46,417 bases of DNA from an uncultured Clostridia bacterium (GTDB taxonomy: Bacteria; Bacillota; Clostridia; Oscillospirales; Acutalibacteraceae), in contig CALWCD010000008.1 in the NCBI GenBank assembly GCA_944376265.1, positions 1 through 46,417 of the forward strand, in the 5' to 3' direction. The position numbers and the translations under genes are program-made. The notes under the pieces are model-generated. The model had not been told where the DNA came from. It did no database searches and saw only the letters and a program-made list of their open reading frames with translations. This document shows positions 34,148-41,235 of the stretch, piece after piece. Each line of letters starts with the position of its first letter. Position 1 is the stretch's first letter.

Positions 34148-34219
34148 ATAAGCTCTCCTGTTTCCTGTTTTTTTGCTTTTCCCAAACCAGGAAAAAGCTG
34201 TATTTCACTCTCATGGGCT

Positions 34220-34249
34220 ATTATACCACAGGGAGGAGAGTTTCTTCAA
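34220..34249 (-). promoter_or_regulatory. Sigma-A promoter before phoH
   Basis: On the minus strand TTGAAG (34249-34244) and TATAAT (34225-34220) are separated by 18 nt, downstream of yqfD and upstream of phoH. Confidence 0.7.
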
Positions 34250-34295
34250 GCAAAAACACTATGAATGTTTAACAAAATTTATTCCCACAGTTATG

Positions 34296-35498
34296 CTATT
34301 CAAACGAAATCTTTCTCACCTGGCCAATCTCCTCCAGACAGCGGCATGTTGCCGTGAGAACGCACGTCTCTCCTTGGAACTGGTAGGCAAGGCTCTCCTC
34401 CACCACCTGGCTTCCCGGGGGCAGTTCCTCCCGCTGGACACGCCGCAGCTCCCGCAGGGCCGCCTCCTTCCAGGCTTCCTCCTCCCGCACCCGGGACACC
34501 TCTTCCAGGGGCTCCCAGGTGACGGTCTCCCAGCAAAGGGGCAGGGCGCGTCCCAGGGAGCTCCAGCTTTTGCTGTCATGCCAGGACCGGAACTCCCCCT
34601 CCGGGACGCTGTACAGTCCCAGCGGAATGCGCACCCCAAACACCACCAGAGAATGGCAGGTGCGCCGCTCTCCCGCTGGGACCAGCTCCTTCTGTTCCCG
34701 GGGGACCTCCACCGTGAACTCCCGGTAGGTCAACGCCTGGACGCTTCCTCTGGCAGCCCCCAGAATCTGGTACAGTTCCTCTGGCACAGGGGAGTAAGGG
34801 TCCACCTCCTGCTGGTACAGCCCGGCAATCAGCAGCTGCCCCTCTTCCACCGTCTCCCCCAGCCTCACCTCCTGCCGGCCCCGCTCCGCTTCCACGGAAA
34901 CCACCGTCCCTGCCCGGGACGCCACAATGTTGGACCATTCCCTGTCGTCCACCACCTCCGGGGCAGGAAGGGCCTCCTGGAGGGCCACCTCCAGGAAACA
35001 GCCGTCTGTATTCACCGAAAGCCAGGTGGCTTCTGGAAGGTCGTTCTGAATGGCCAGGGCGGCATCTTTGGGGTCCAGCCCACGAAGGGACATCCCCATG
35101 TAAATGCCGTTTTCCCGGGCAGCAGCCAGCACCTGGTTTTTTGTGAGGGCCTGGGTGCCTGTCACGGTGACGCCCCAGCAGAAGCCGCTTAAGAACAGAT
35201 AGACCCCGGCCCCGCACAGAACGCCCAGGGCCATGCCCTTTCGTTTCCAAAGGCGGGCAGCCAGAAAGGGAAAGCCCCTTTTCTTTCGGATTCGGGGCGT
35301 TAAGCCGCACCGGCGGAAAAGGGGCCGCAGACGGCGGTAGTCCTTTGGCTTCCCCCGGAGGACGGTTCCCTCTCCTTCCCGGCGGAACCCCCAGAATTCC
35401 ACGCCGGTTTTCGCTGCGGCGTTGAGGAACCTGGCCCCGCTGCCTGAGATGTAAAACTCCACCCAGCCCGTGAGAAAATGGGCGACCCGCTCAACCAT
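34296..35498 (-). CDS. yqfD: Sporulation protein YqfD
   Basis: A 400-residue protein with an N-terminal cytoplasmic part, one membrane span near residues 88-110 (MALGVLCGAGVYLFLSGFCW), and a large outer domain that includes the conserved VTVTGTQALTKNQVL and ASRAGTVVSVEAERG blocks. YqfD is made in the mother cell during spore formation in Bacillota. The exact role is unclear. It follows yqfC by 12 nt. This is good evidence that the organism is, or descends from, a spore-former. Confidence 0.9.
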   Translation of the reverse strand: MVERVAHFLTGWVEFYISGSGARFLNAAAKTGVEFWGFRREGEGTVLRGKPKDYRRLRPLFRRCGLTPRIRKKRGFPFLAARLWKRKGMALGVLCGAGVYLFLSGFCWGVTVTGTQALTKNQVLAAARENGIYMGMSLRGLDPKDAALAIQNDLPEATWLSVNTDGCFLEVALQEALPAPEVVDDREWSNIVASRAGTVVSVEAERGRQEVRLGETVEEGQLLIAGLYQQEVDPYSPVPEELYQILGAARGSVQALTYREFTVEVPREQKELVPAGERRTCHSLVVFGVRIPLGLYSVPEGEFRSWHDSKSWSSLGRALPLCWETVTWEPLEEVSRVREEEAWKEAALRELRRVQREELPPGSQVVEESLAYQFQGETCVLTATCRCLEEIGQVRKISFE

Positions 35499-35510
35499 AT
35501 CCTGCCTCCT

Positions 35511-35744
35511 TCACCCTCGTTCTCCATAGGTGTACTCCACCTGCCGGATCCTCCCTCGGATTACCGCGGAGCTTTCCGTCAGCCGGGTAAGGCGCATCTC
35601 CTCCCCTCGGATCTCCAGGGTAAGTCTGCCCGCCCGGAGCACCACCCGGTCCTGATCGTAGTCCACAATGCCGTCGCACCCGTCCACCACCGCCTGCCGG
35701 TTGCCGTAAAGCTCCACCACCGGGCCTCCCTGTCCCTTTTCCAT
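35511..35744 (-). CDS. yqfC: Sporulation protein YqfC (YabP/YqfC family)
   Basis: A 77-residue protein of the YabP/YqfC family: VELYGNRQAVVDGCDGIVDYD and a later LEIRGEEMRLTRL, with repeated short strands. The start is ATG 35744, behind GGGAGG. An open frame continues to 36113 but only through the opposite-strand ylbJ region. It is paired with yqfD, as in other spore-formers. Upstream on the minus strand GATACATT (35802-35795) resembles a sigma-E -10 element, but the matching -35 is weak. Confidence 0.85.
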   Translation of the reverse strand: MEKGQGGPVVELYGNRQAVVDGCDGIVDYDQDRVVLRAGRLTLEIRGEEMRLTRLTESSAVIRGRIRQVEYTYGERG

Positions 35745-35852
35745 GGATGTCCTCCCTTCGCTCCAACTCATCCATCCATATGAGGGGAAGCCGGAATGTA
35801 TCACCCCTGCGCCACATAGGCATGGAACAAAAACCCTCTGGAAGGAGCTGCC

Positions 35853-37007
35853 ATGGAAACCCTTCTCCCTGCAAAACCCTGGACCCGTTTCGCTTCTGCT
35901 GCGGCCTTTGCCGCCTTTGGCGCCGCGCTGCTTCTCTATCCCGCTCAGGTGCGGGACAGCGTGGCCGCAAGCCTTATTTACTGCATGGCCTCTCTGGTGC
36001 CCTCCCTGTTCCCCTTTATGGTTCTGTCCAGCTTCGGGGTGCGGTCGGGAGCTGGAGAGGCGCTGGGGCGTGTTCTCGCCCCGGTAACCCGCCGCCTGTT
36101 CCGGCTGCCCCAAGTTTGCGGCGCCACGGTGATCCTCAGCTTCGTGGGGGGATACCCCGCCGGGGCCCGGGGAGTCTCCCTGCTGCTGGAAGAAGGGAAG
36201 ATCACCCGGGAGCAGGCGGGGAGAATGATGACCTTCTGTGTGGCGCCGGGGGCGGCTTTTGTGGTGACCTTTCTGGGCTGCGGGGTGCTGGGGAACCTGG
36301 CGGTGGGCTGGATGATGTTCCTATCGGTGACCCTCTCCGGCCTGGCGCTGGGCATTCTGTCCGGACTGGGCAAGCCTCTTCCCCCCAAGGTTCCCTCCGG
36401 GGTCCGGGAGCCTGCCAGCGGCGCCTTGGTCCGCTCGGTGGCGGATGCCTCCTCCGCCACGGTGAAAATGTGCGGGTGCATCCTGCTGTTTGCCGGAGCC
36501 ATGGCCATTCTTCAGGGCAGCGGAGTGTTTGCGACCCTGGCGAACCTGGCAGCCTCCACCGGCCTTGTGGACAGGAACACCGCCATGGTCTGCCTTTCCT
36601 TTCTGTGGGAGGTTACAGGCGGCACGGGAGACGCCGCCCGCCTGGGGGCCAGCCCCACCCTGTACGCCTTCGGCCTGGCTTTTGGCGGGCTGTGCGTCCA
36701 CGCCCAGGCCGCCTCTTTCTTTCCGGAACTTCCCCTTGCGCCCTGGAAATTCTTCCTTTTCCGCCTGGCCCACGGCCTGCTGTCCGCCGGGCTCTTCCGC
36801 CTGCTGGCGCCGCTGCTGCCCCTTTCCACCCAAGTGGTGTGGGCAGCTTCCAGCCAGACCGTCACCTACAAGCTCTCCGCATCCACTGTCCCGGGCGGCC
36901 TCTCTTTGCTGCTGATGTGCGCCGCCTTTCTGGTGTTTGTGGGAAAGGGGCTTTCCCGCAGAGAACCCTCCCCGCCATCTTGCGCCCAAAAGCACCCCGT
37001 GGTATAA
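35853..37007 (+). CDS. ylbJ: Sporulation integral membrane protein YlbJ
   Basis: A 384-residue membrane protein with about eight spans and the nucleoside-recognition-type Gate blocks found in YlbJ: SLVPSLFPFMVLSSFG, SFVGGYPAGARGVSLLLEEGKITREQA, and SFLWEVTGGTGDAARLG in the second half. YlbJ is made in the mother cell under sigma-E and is needed for stable spores. The ribosome site GGAAGGAG precedes the ATG. It is divergent from yqfCD, which are also sporulation genes. Confidence 0.88.
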   Translation: METLLPAKPWTRFASAAAFAAFGAALLLYPAQVRDSVAASLIYCMASLVPSLFPFMVLSSFGVRSGAGEALGRVLAPVTRRLFRLPQVCGATVILSFVGGYPAGARGVSLLLEEGKITREQAGRMMTFCVAPGAAFVVTFLGCGVLGNLAVGWMMFLSVTLSGLALGILSGLGKPLPPKVPSGVREPASGALVRSVADASSATVKMCGCILLFAGAMAILQGSGVFATLANLAASTGLVDRNTAMVCLSFLWEVTGGTGDAARLGASPTLYAFGLAFGGLCVHAQAASFFPELPLAPWKFFLFRLAHGLLSAGLFRLLAPLLPLSTQVVWAASSQTVTYKLSASTVPGGLSLLLMCAAFLVFVGKGLSRREPSPPSCAQKHPVV

Positions 37008-37008
37008 T
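36980..37008 (+). promoter_or_regulatory. Sigma-A promoter overlapping the end of ylbJ
   Basis: TTGCGC (36980-36985) and an extended -10 (TGG then TATAAT, 37003-37008) are separated by 17 nt. The -10 contains the ylbJ stop codon. It should drive the next two genes in vegetative cells. Confidence 0.75.
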
Positions 37009-37044
37009 GACGGCAGAACTCTCAGCAAAAGGAAGGACGTCGTC

Positions 37045-37278
37045 ATGGGTTGGTTCCGAAAGAAAAAGAAACAGGTGCTGTTCGGGGGAAATATCCCGCC
37101 CAGCTGCGCTTACTGCCAGCACAACAGCGCCAGAGAGGGGGAAGTGGTCTGTGCCCTCCGACAAACACCCCAGGAGGACGCCTGCAAAAAGTACCAGTAC
37201 GACCCTCTGCGGCGGGAGCCCAAGCCGGCGCCTTCCCTGCGGACTTCCCAGTTCCGGCCGGAGGATTTCCAGCTGTAA
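37045..37278 (+). CDS. Small Cys-containing protein, function unknown
   Basis: A 77-residue basic protein starting MGWFRKKKK, with a possible metal site (C-x2-C in SCAYCQHN, then VVCALRQ and DACKKYQYDPLRRE). I recall similar short proteins as conserved hypotheticals in Clostridia, but cannot name a function. The start is ATG 37045, behind AAGGAAGG. It is followed 69 nt later by the DUF4037 gene. Confidence 0.65.
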   Translation: MGWFRKKKKQVLFGGNIPPSCAYCQHNSAREGEVVCALRQTPQEDACKKYQYDPLRREPKPAPSLRTSQFRPEDFQL

Positions 37279-37347
37279 CACGTTGCCCTCAGGCTCTTCC
37301 CCAGGCCTTTTTCATGCCGATACAACCAGAAACGAGGTGGTCTCCCC

Positions 37348-38430
37348 ATGGGGGAATTTATCAAAGGCAAAGAACTGTGCCGAGGCTTTTTCTTTGACAT
37401 AGCCAAGCCCATCCTGGACCGGCAGTTTCCCGGGCTCACCTACACCGCATGCCTTTTGGGATACGGCTCCGACGTGCTGGGCTATGACGACCCGGTCTCC
37501 ACGGACCACATGTGGGGGCCCCGGTTCTACCTGTTTCTGCAAGAGGAGGATCTGGGGCTGAAAGCAGATATCCTGAAGGCGTTCTCCGCCCAGTTTCCGC
37601 CCCTGTACAAGGGGTATCACGTGCACTTCTCCCCACCAGACCCCAACGACCAGGGCATCCGCCACGCCGTGGAGGGCGTTCCGGGGAAAGTGGACCCGCT
37701 GATCTTCTTCTACACACCGGAGGAATACCTGGACTTCTACCTGGGCGCTCATCAATTCGACGCCCTCACCGATCTGGAGTGGCTTTCCTTCTCGGAAAAC
37801 CGGCTGCTCACCCTGGTGAAGGGAGACTTTTACGTGGACGAGCTCCACCTGGCGGAACGGCTGGCTCCCCTGCAGTACTACCCGGAGAACGTGTGGCTGT
37901 ACCTGATCGCCTCCAACTGGGGGATGATCTCCCAGGAACAGGCCTTTGTCAAGCGGTGCGCCTCCCGGGGGGACGACACCGGTTCCATTCTGGTGTGCGC
38001 CCGCATTGCGGAACGGCTGATGCGCCTGGCGTTTCTCTACTGCCGTCAGTACGCCCCTTACAGCAAGTGGTTCGGCACCGCCTTTCAGCAGCTCCCCCTC
38101 CCCCCGGAGATTCCCGAGGCCATCCACGACGCTGTCACGGCCTCCACCATACAACAGCGGGAGGAGAAAATCGTGCTGGCCCAGCAGCTGCTGGCCAAGC
38201 TCCACAACAGCCTGTCCCTCACGGCGCCGGTATCGGACAAGGCCGTGTCCTACTTCGAGCGGGATATCCAGGTGATCTACGCGGACAAGATCGCTCAGGC
38301 AGTCCAAGAGAAACTCACCGGCTCTCTGGCCCAGGCCCCGCTGATCGGCTCTCTGAGCCAGGTCTCCAACTTTGTAGACCTGTACGAAGATGTCTCCAAG
38401 CGCCCCGCCATGGAGTCCCTCTACCAATAA
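37348..38430 (+). CDS. DUF4037 protein, nucleotidyltransferase-like
   Basis: A 360-residue soluble protein. Near residue 38 it has GYGSDVLGYDDPVSTDHMWGPRF, which resembles the G-S...D-x-D core of minimal nucleotidyltransferases. The C-terminal DUF4037 region includes ENVWLYLIASNWGMISQEQAFVKRCASRGDD. Substrate and partners are unknown. Related proteins are sometimes fused to, or placed near, stress or antibiotic-modifying transferases. It ends just before a terminator and marks the last intact gene before the presumed element. Confidence 0.75.
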   Translation: MGEFIKGKELCRGFFFDIAKPILDRQFPGLTYTACLLGYGSDVLGYDDPVSTDHMWGPRFYLFLQEEDLGLKADILKAFSAQFPPLYKGYHVHFSPPDPNDQGIRHAVEGVPGKVDPLIFFYTPEEYLDFYLGAHQFDALTDLEWLSFSENRLLTLVKGDFYVDELHLAERLAPLQYYPENVWLYLIASNWGMISQEQAFVKRCASRGDDTGSILVCARIAERLMRLAFLYCRQYAPYSKWFGTAFQQLPLPPEIPEAIHDAVTASTIQQREEKIVLAQQLLAKLHNSLSLTAPVSDKAVSYFERDIQVIYADKIAQAVQEKLTGSLAQAPLIGSLSQVSNFVDLYEDVSKRPAMESLYQ

Positions 38431-38437
38431 CAACCAC

Positions 38438-38472
38438 CAGCGCCCTGGTCCCCGGATCGGAGCGCTGTTTTT
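38438..38472 (+). terminator. Terminator after the DUF4037 gene
   Basis: CAGCGC pairs with GCGCTG around an 18-nt loop, followed by TTTTT. Confidence 0.7.
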
Positions 38473-38479
38473 CTGCGCA

Positions 38480-38508
38480 AAAAAGAAGGGACAGATCTCT
38501 CTGTCCCC
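38480..38508 (-). terminator. Terminator of the former rubrerythrin gene
   Basis: On the minus strand GGGACAG and CTGTCCC form a stem around AGAGAT, followed by TTCTTTTTTG. It stands about 40 nt after the stop codon of the rubrerythrin fragment. Confidence 0.7.
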
Positions 38509-38544
38509 TCTCAAAACCCTTTTATACTTTCCAAACGGAACTTC

Positions 38545-38604
38545 TTATTTGCCGAAGTAGCGGGCCAGCAGACCGGCGAAGGCCTTGCCGTGGCGAGCCT
38601 CGTC
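38545..38604 (-). pseudogene. 3' end of a rubrerythrin gene (junction fragment)
   Basis: The last 19 codons plus stop (DEARHGKAFAGLLARYFGK) match the conserved C-terminus of rubrerythrin/ferritin-like proteins. Upstream of the Asp codon at 38604 the frame enters unrelated AT-rich sequence. This is the pattern expected where an integrative element has used the 3' end of a gene as its attachment site, leaving a copy of the gene's tail at one end. The full gene should then lie at the other end, to the right of this window. Confidence 0.7.
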
Positions 38605-38771
38605 TTGACAGTTTACAAGCAGCCTACTAGATATAACAAGGAAAAACGATTCATTCACAATATATTGGACTCTCGAAAGTGTTCCGCATTTTGTTTCCCA
38701 CGGTTTTCCCACATAAATAAATAATTGTGGGAAATCTGACAAATTTAGGATGAAATAGCGGCAAAAGACAC
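38605..38771. other. AT-rich junction DNA with TTTCCCAC repeats (possible attachment-site arm region)
   Basis: TTTCCCAC occurs at 38694 and 38705 in direct orientation and as GTGGGAAA at 38727. Another copy lies at 39489. Such short repeats near an integration junction and an excisionase gene resemble arm-type sites bound by tyrosine recombinases. No coding sequence is visible in this stretch. Confidence 0.4.
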
Positions 38772-39002
38772 TTATTTTCCCTCTGTGCTTTCCACTTGTT
38801 CCATTGTCAACTCCCTGCCATCGTATGTATCGAGAAAATCCAGTATAGCTTTCCTTGTTACCTTTCGACAGCCAAATTTGATAGAGCGCAGATATCCACA
38901 ACGAATCAATTGATACACCGTGTTCTTGTTGACTTTTAAAAGCTCTGCCACTTCGGATATCGTGTAAAGCACTTGGGCAGAGGAATCTAACTTCGAATTC
39001 AT
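38772..39002 (-). CDS. Excisionase-like helix-turn-helix protein
   Basis: A 76-residue protein with a MerR/excisionase-type fold: VLYTISEVAELLKVNKNTVYQLIRCGYLRSIKFG, then CRKVTRKAILDFLDTYDG. Such proteins bind attachment sites and steer recombination toward excision. The start is ATG 39002, behind GGAGGAG. In complete elements an integrase gene usually follows directly; here only about 160 bp separate this gene from the rubrerythrin junction, so the integrase is missing or moved. A plain regulatory role is possible. Confidence 0.7.
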   Translation of the reverse strand: MNSKLDSSAQVLYTISEVAELLKVNKNTVYQLIRCGYLRSIKFGCRKVTRKAILDFLDTYDGRELTMEQVESTEGK

Positions 39003-39508
39003 TATATCATCTCCTCCAAGATATATCAACTATCACTTTCTAGCCCAACGCCTGCGGCTAACAGGCCATGGAGTGGTTGTCTCCCCCGCATTCTGATGCC
39101 GGGCCGCCCGATGCTGTGAAGCGTCCAGGGCGGAAGTATCATGATACCAGCCGGATCGCCGCGTCCCGCAGGCGCCGCCTGCGATTTGATCACTCTTCTC
39201 AGAGCGCCGCTCCCCAGCCGGGAACGTATTGGGCTTGGTATGCACTTGTCAAGGTCCTGTGAAGTGGGATGCCTTCATCTTATAAGAACGTATCCAACCG
39301 GCGATTTCTATCACTTGTGCCATTCTTTTTTGGAAAAGGCAGAAAATAACTTGTGGAATCGATTTTGCGCTAGTTCCTTCTTGGAAAATAGGAAGCGCCA
39401 GAGAGCCGAACTCCCTGGCGCTTCCCGTTTCCGGTCTGCCCCCCTTATACCGAGGGGTTACGACATATTGCTTCCACTCCCTTCCCTATTTCCCACAAGT
39501 TGGATGAT
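39003..39508. other. Stretch without a supported gene
   Basis: The part 39060-39245 is strikingly GC-rich between AT-rich flanks. It has a GTG-started minus-strand frame of 70 codons (39245 to 39033) that resembles no family I know. A hairpin AAGCGCCAG/CTGGCGCTT lies at about 39391-39423. One TTTCCCAC repeat lies at 39489. I do not call a gene here. Confidence 0.4.
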
Positions 39509-39661
39509 TCATTTCATCAGCTTTCCAAATTGAGGGATGGCCTTCACCAGGTGGAGCATAATCTCCTGGCGGATGTCCCCCTTTGGCCCGTGGGCGCGGT
39601 ACTCCAGCCAGCGGTCGTTGGACAGGCCGGCACAGTCGCAGAGAATGTTGGGCTTCGCCAT
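39509..39661 (-). pseudogene. Truncated YqaJ-like recombinase N-terminus joined to an unrelated tail
   Basis: A 50-codon frame begins MAKPNILCDCAGLSNDRWL and continues to EYRAHGPKGDI, which I recognise from the start of YqaJ-type phage/element exonucleases, where G-G-S-D-x-A-A-I normally follows. Here the text switches to RQEIMLHLVKAIPQFGKLMK and stops. An internal deletion joining the first and last parts of one or two genes explains this. It overlaps the upstream short frame by one base (TGATG). Confidence 0.5.
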
Positions 39662-39714
39662 CAGGAGACGCCCCCTTTCGGCAAGACCAGAAACGTGTGA
39701 AGATCGATTTTCAT
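39661..39714 (-). CDS. 17-codon frame behind the repeated leader
   Basis: ATG 39714 sits behind GGAAAGGAG and encodes MKIDLHTFLVLPKGGVS, ending in a TGA that overlaps the next ATG. It could be a leader peptide or the remnant of a longer gene. The good ribosome site and the overlap argue that it is translated. Confidence 0.45.
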   Translation of the reverse strand: MKIDLHTFLVLPKGGVS

Positions 39715-39921
39715 GTTGACTCCTTTCCGCGGGTCCCCCCGCAACAGAAAAAGCCGGCCTCCCGAAGGAAACCGGCTTGTGCCTTGGATGCTGGCAGGAA
39801 ACAAAAAAGTGCCATCCGCCAAAAAGGCAAATGACACTTTGCAAACAAGAAACTATGTTCAGCTCCCGCCAAACTCCGATACTGACAAGAGTATTATACC
39901 AGAGGGGTGGGGCGGAGTCAA
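39715..39921 (-). promoter_or_regulatory. Element promoter and leader A with terminator hairpin
   Basis: On the minus strand TTGACT (39921-39916) and TATAAT (39898-39893) are 17 nt apart. The leader contains the block TCTTGTTTGCAAAGTGTCA, immediately overlapping a 14-bp hairpin (39839-39826 with 39820-39807, some G-T pairs) followed by TTTTTTGTTTCC. A second hairpin with a short T-run follows at 39778-39745, then GGAAAGGAG and an ATG. The same promoter-block-terminator-ribosome-site arrangement recurs at 42392-42580. Confidence 0.7.
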
Positions 39922-39986
39922 GAAATCCTGGGAGACACGTGCAAACATCAAGGTAAAAAGGCTGCCCTCCCAGGCTGTCTCTGTCG

Positions 39987-40298
39987 TTATAAATATTTCT
40001 CGTACTCTTGGAAACCATAGAAGAACCGGTGGATCAGCACGGCTTTCTCCTGTTCGTCGATCTCATAGATCATGACGTAGTGTTTGATTACGGCCCGGCG
40101 AAAGCCCTGAGAGGCAAGCCAGGGGTTGCGGCAAAGTTCGTAGAGCGCAGGCATCTCTGAGAGCCGGACATAACAGGCATCCACCGCGTCTGCAAAGTCT
40201 GCCGCCGCCAAAGGAGCGTGGAGTTCCTCCACCATGTAGCGGAGGATGGCGTCCAAATCCTGCTCCGAGTATGGGGTGGTGATGACCTTATATGCCAT
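39987..40298 (-). CDS. ParE/RelE-family toxin
   Basis: A 103-residue protein with the family's basic beta-sheet fold: YKVITTPYSEQDLDAILRYM at the start, a central ALYELCRNPWLASQGFRRAVIKHYVMIYEID, and VLIHRFFYGFQEYEKYL at the end. It overlaps the antitoxin gene by 11 bp, the usual type II order with the antitoxin first. ParE toxins poison gyrase and RelE toxins cleave mRNA; sequence alone does not decide, though the C-terminal pattern leans to ParE. Such pairs often stabilise mobile elements. Confidence 0.85.
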   Translation of the reverse strand: MAYKVITTPYSEQDLDAILRYMVEELHAPLAAADFADAVDACYVRLSEMPALYELCRNPWLASQGFRRAVIKHYVMIYEIDEQEKAVLIHRFFYGFQEYEKYL

Positions 40299-40548
40299 GC
40301 TTCTCCCTCAGCTTGCGCAGGGACTCCCTGGCGTCAACCACGTTCCCGGCCCGGAATTCCTCGGCGGACTGGGCCAGCTTGGCCTCCACGTCCAGCAGCA
40401 TCATTTTTTCCTCATAGGCTTCCAGGCTCATGACCACCATATCCCCATAACCGTTTTTGGTGATGAAGATAGGCTCCTTGGACTCCTTGCACATCTGGGA
40501 GATGTGGGTGGTGTTTTTCAAATCCCGAATGGGAATGATCCGTGGCAT
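40288..40548 (-). CDS. Phd/YefM-family antitoxin
   Basis: An 86-residue protein with the Phd/YefM N-terminal DNA-binding block (IPIRDLKNTTHISQMCKESKEPIFITKNGYGDMVVMSLEAYE, here in parts) and a charged C-terminal tail that should bind the toxin. ATG 40548 lies behind AAAGGAG. Its promoter overlaps a dyad (CTGTGG...CCACAG), fitting autoregulation by the toxin-antitoxin complex. Confidence 0.88.
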   Translation of the reverse strand: MPRIIPIRDLKNTTHISQMCKESKEPIFITKNGYGDMVVMSLEAYEEKMMLLDVEAKLAQSAEEFRAGNVVDARESLRKLREKHGI

Positions 40549-40574
40549 GGACAATGCTCCTTTCTGTGTCATTA

Positions 40575-40613
40575 CTGTGGGATTATTATACCACAGCCTT
40601 CCAAGGAATGCAA
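40575..40613 (-). promoter_or_regulatory. Toxin-antitoxin promoter and operator dyad
   Basis: On the minus strand TTGCAT (40613-40608) and TATAAT (40590-40585) are 17 nt apart. CTGTGG (40575-40580) and CCACAG (40591-40596) flank the -10 symmetrically with a 10-nt gap, a likely operator. Confidence 0.7.
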
Positions 40614-40779
40614 TCCGAAAATCCGAAAAAAGGATTCGACCTACACTCCCTATCCCAAGACCTCTTTCGAACCATCCACTGAAAAAGGACTTTCGTAAAG
40701 CAAAAAGGAGGAGCGGCACAGCGCCGCTCCCCCCCATTTCCAGATACTATGCAACACGGGTTCATTGTGCGTAATCTGG

Positions 40780-41235
40780 TTAATTGTGGTAATTGAATAA
40801 AGCCATTGCCCAGTTTTCGGGCTCGTTTTTCACGATCTGAATCGTCTCAGGGTAGACGCGGGCGGTGTGCTCAGCCAGGTTATAAAATCTGGAATCAAAC
40901 TGATACTCGCCGAACAGGAAGTTCGCCAGGTTCCGCAAATAAAGCAGAGCCATTTCCTGGGACGACCCTGACCAGTATGGCCCCTGCATCGAAAATACCT
41001 CTGCGGCAATCTTTTCTATGTCCGTCCCCAGCGATTCCTTTACTTTCGATACATGGTGCTCTACAGGCAGTGGCCCAGCTCGTGGGCGAAAAGCCCGCAC
41101 ACCATCTGGTACCGCTCCTCTCTGGTGGAGAATTGGGTGATGATAGGGTTCCCGGCGTTGATGTGGATGGTCAGGTTATTGGTACAGGCTGCCTGGGGTG
41201 CGTCGGGCTCCCAGGTCAAGTGGACCCGCACCGGA
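40780..41235 (-). pseudogene. Remnant of a HExxH metallopeptidase/VWA-like element gene
   Basis: One frame reads TNNLTIHINAGNPIITQFST and on to VCGLFAHELGHCL, with a zinc-type HELGH motif, then stops at about 41061. The continuation, VEHHVSKVKESLGTDIEKIAAEVFSM to the end at 40780, is in a different frame. I recall this text type from VWA/CobT-like metallopeptidase proteins that accompany MoxR-type ATPases in mobile elements. The N-terminal and much of the C-terminal part are missing and at least one frameshift is present. Confidence 0.6.

Noticed and set aside
35795-35824. Sigma-E promoter for yqfC
   Set aside because: GATACATT resembles the sigma-E -10, but the expected -35 at 14-15 nt upstream is poor, so I mention it only as a possibility in the yqfC entry.
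38605-38901. Frame that runs from inside the excisionase region into the rubrerythrin tail
   Set aside because: It has no ribosome site, is antisense to nothing known but overlaps the excisionase gene in another frame, and only its last 19 codons are meaningful, so it is a chance join across the junction.
39033-39245. 70-codon minus-strand frame in the GC-rich block
   Set aside because: It starts with GTG behind a weak ribosome site, is rich in Arg/Ala/Gly/His without any motif, and may be just open reading in GC-rich DNA.
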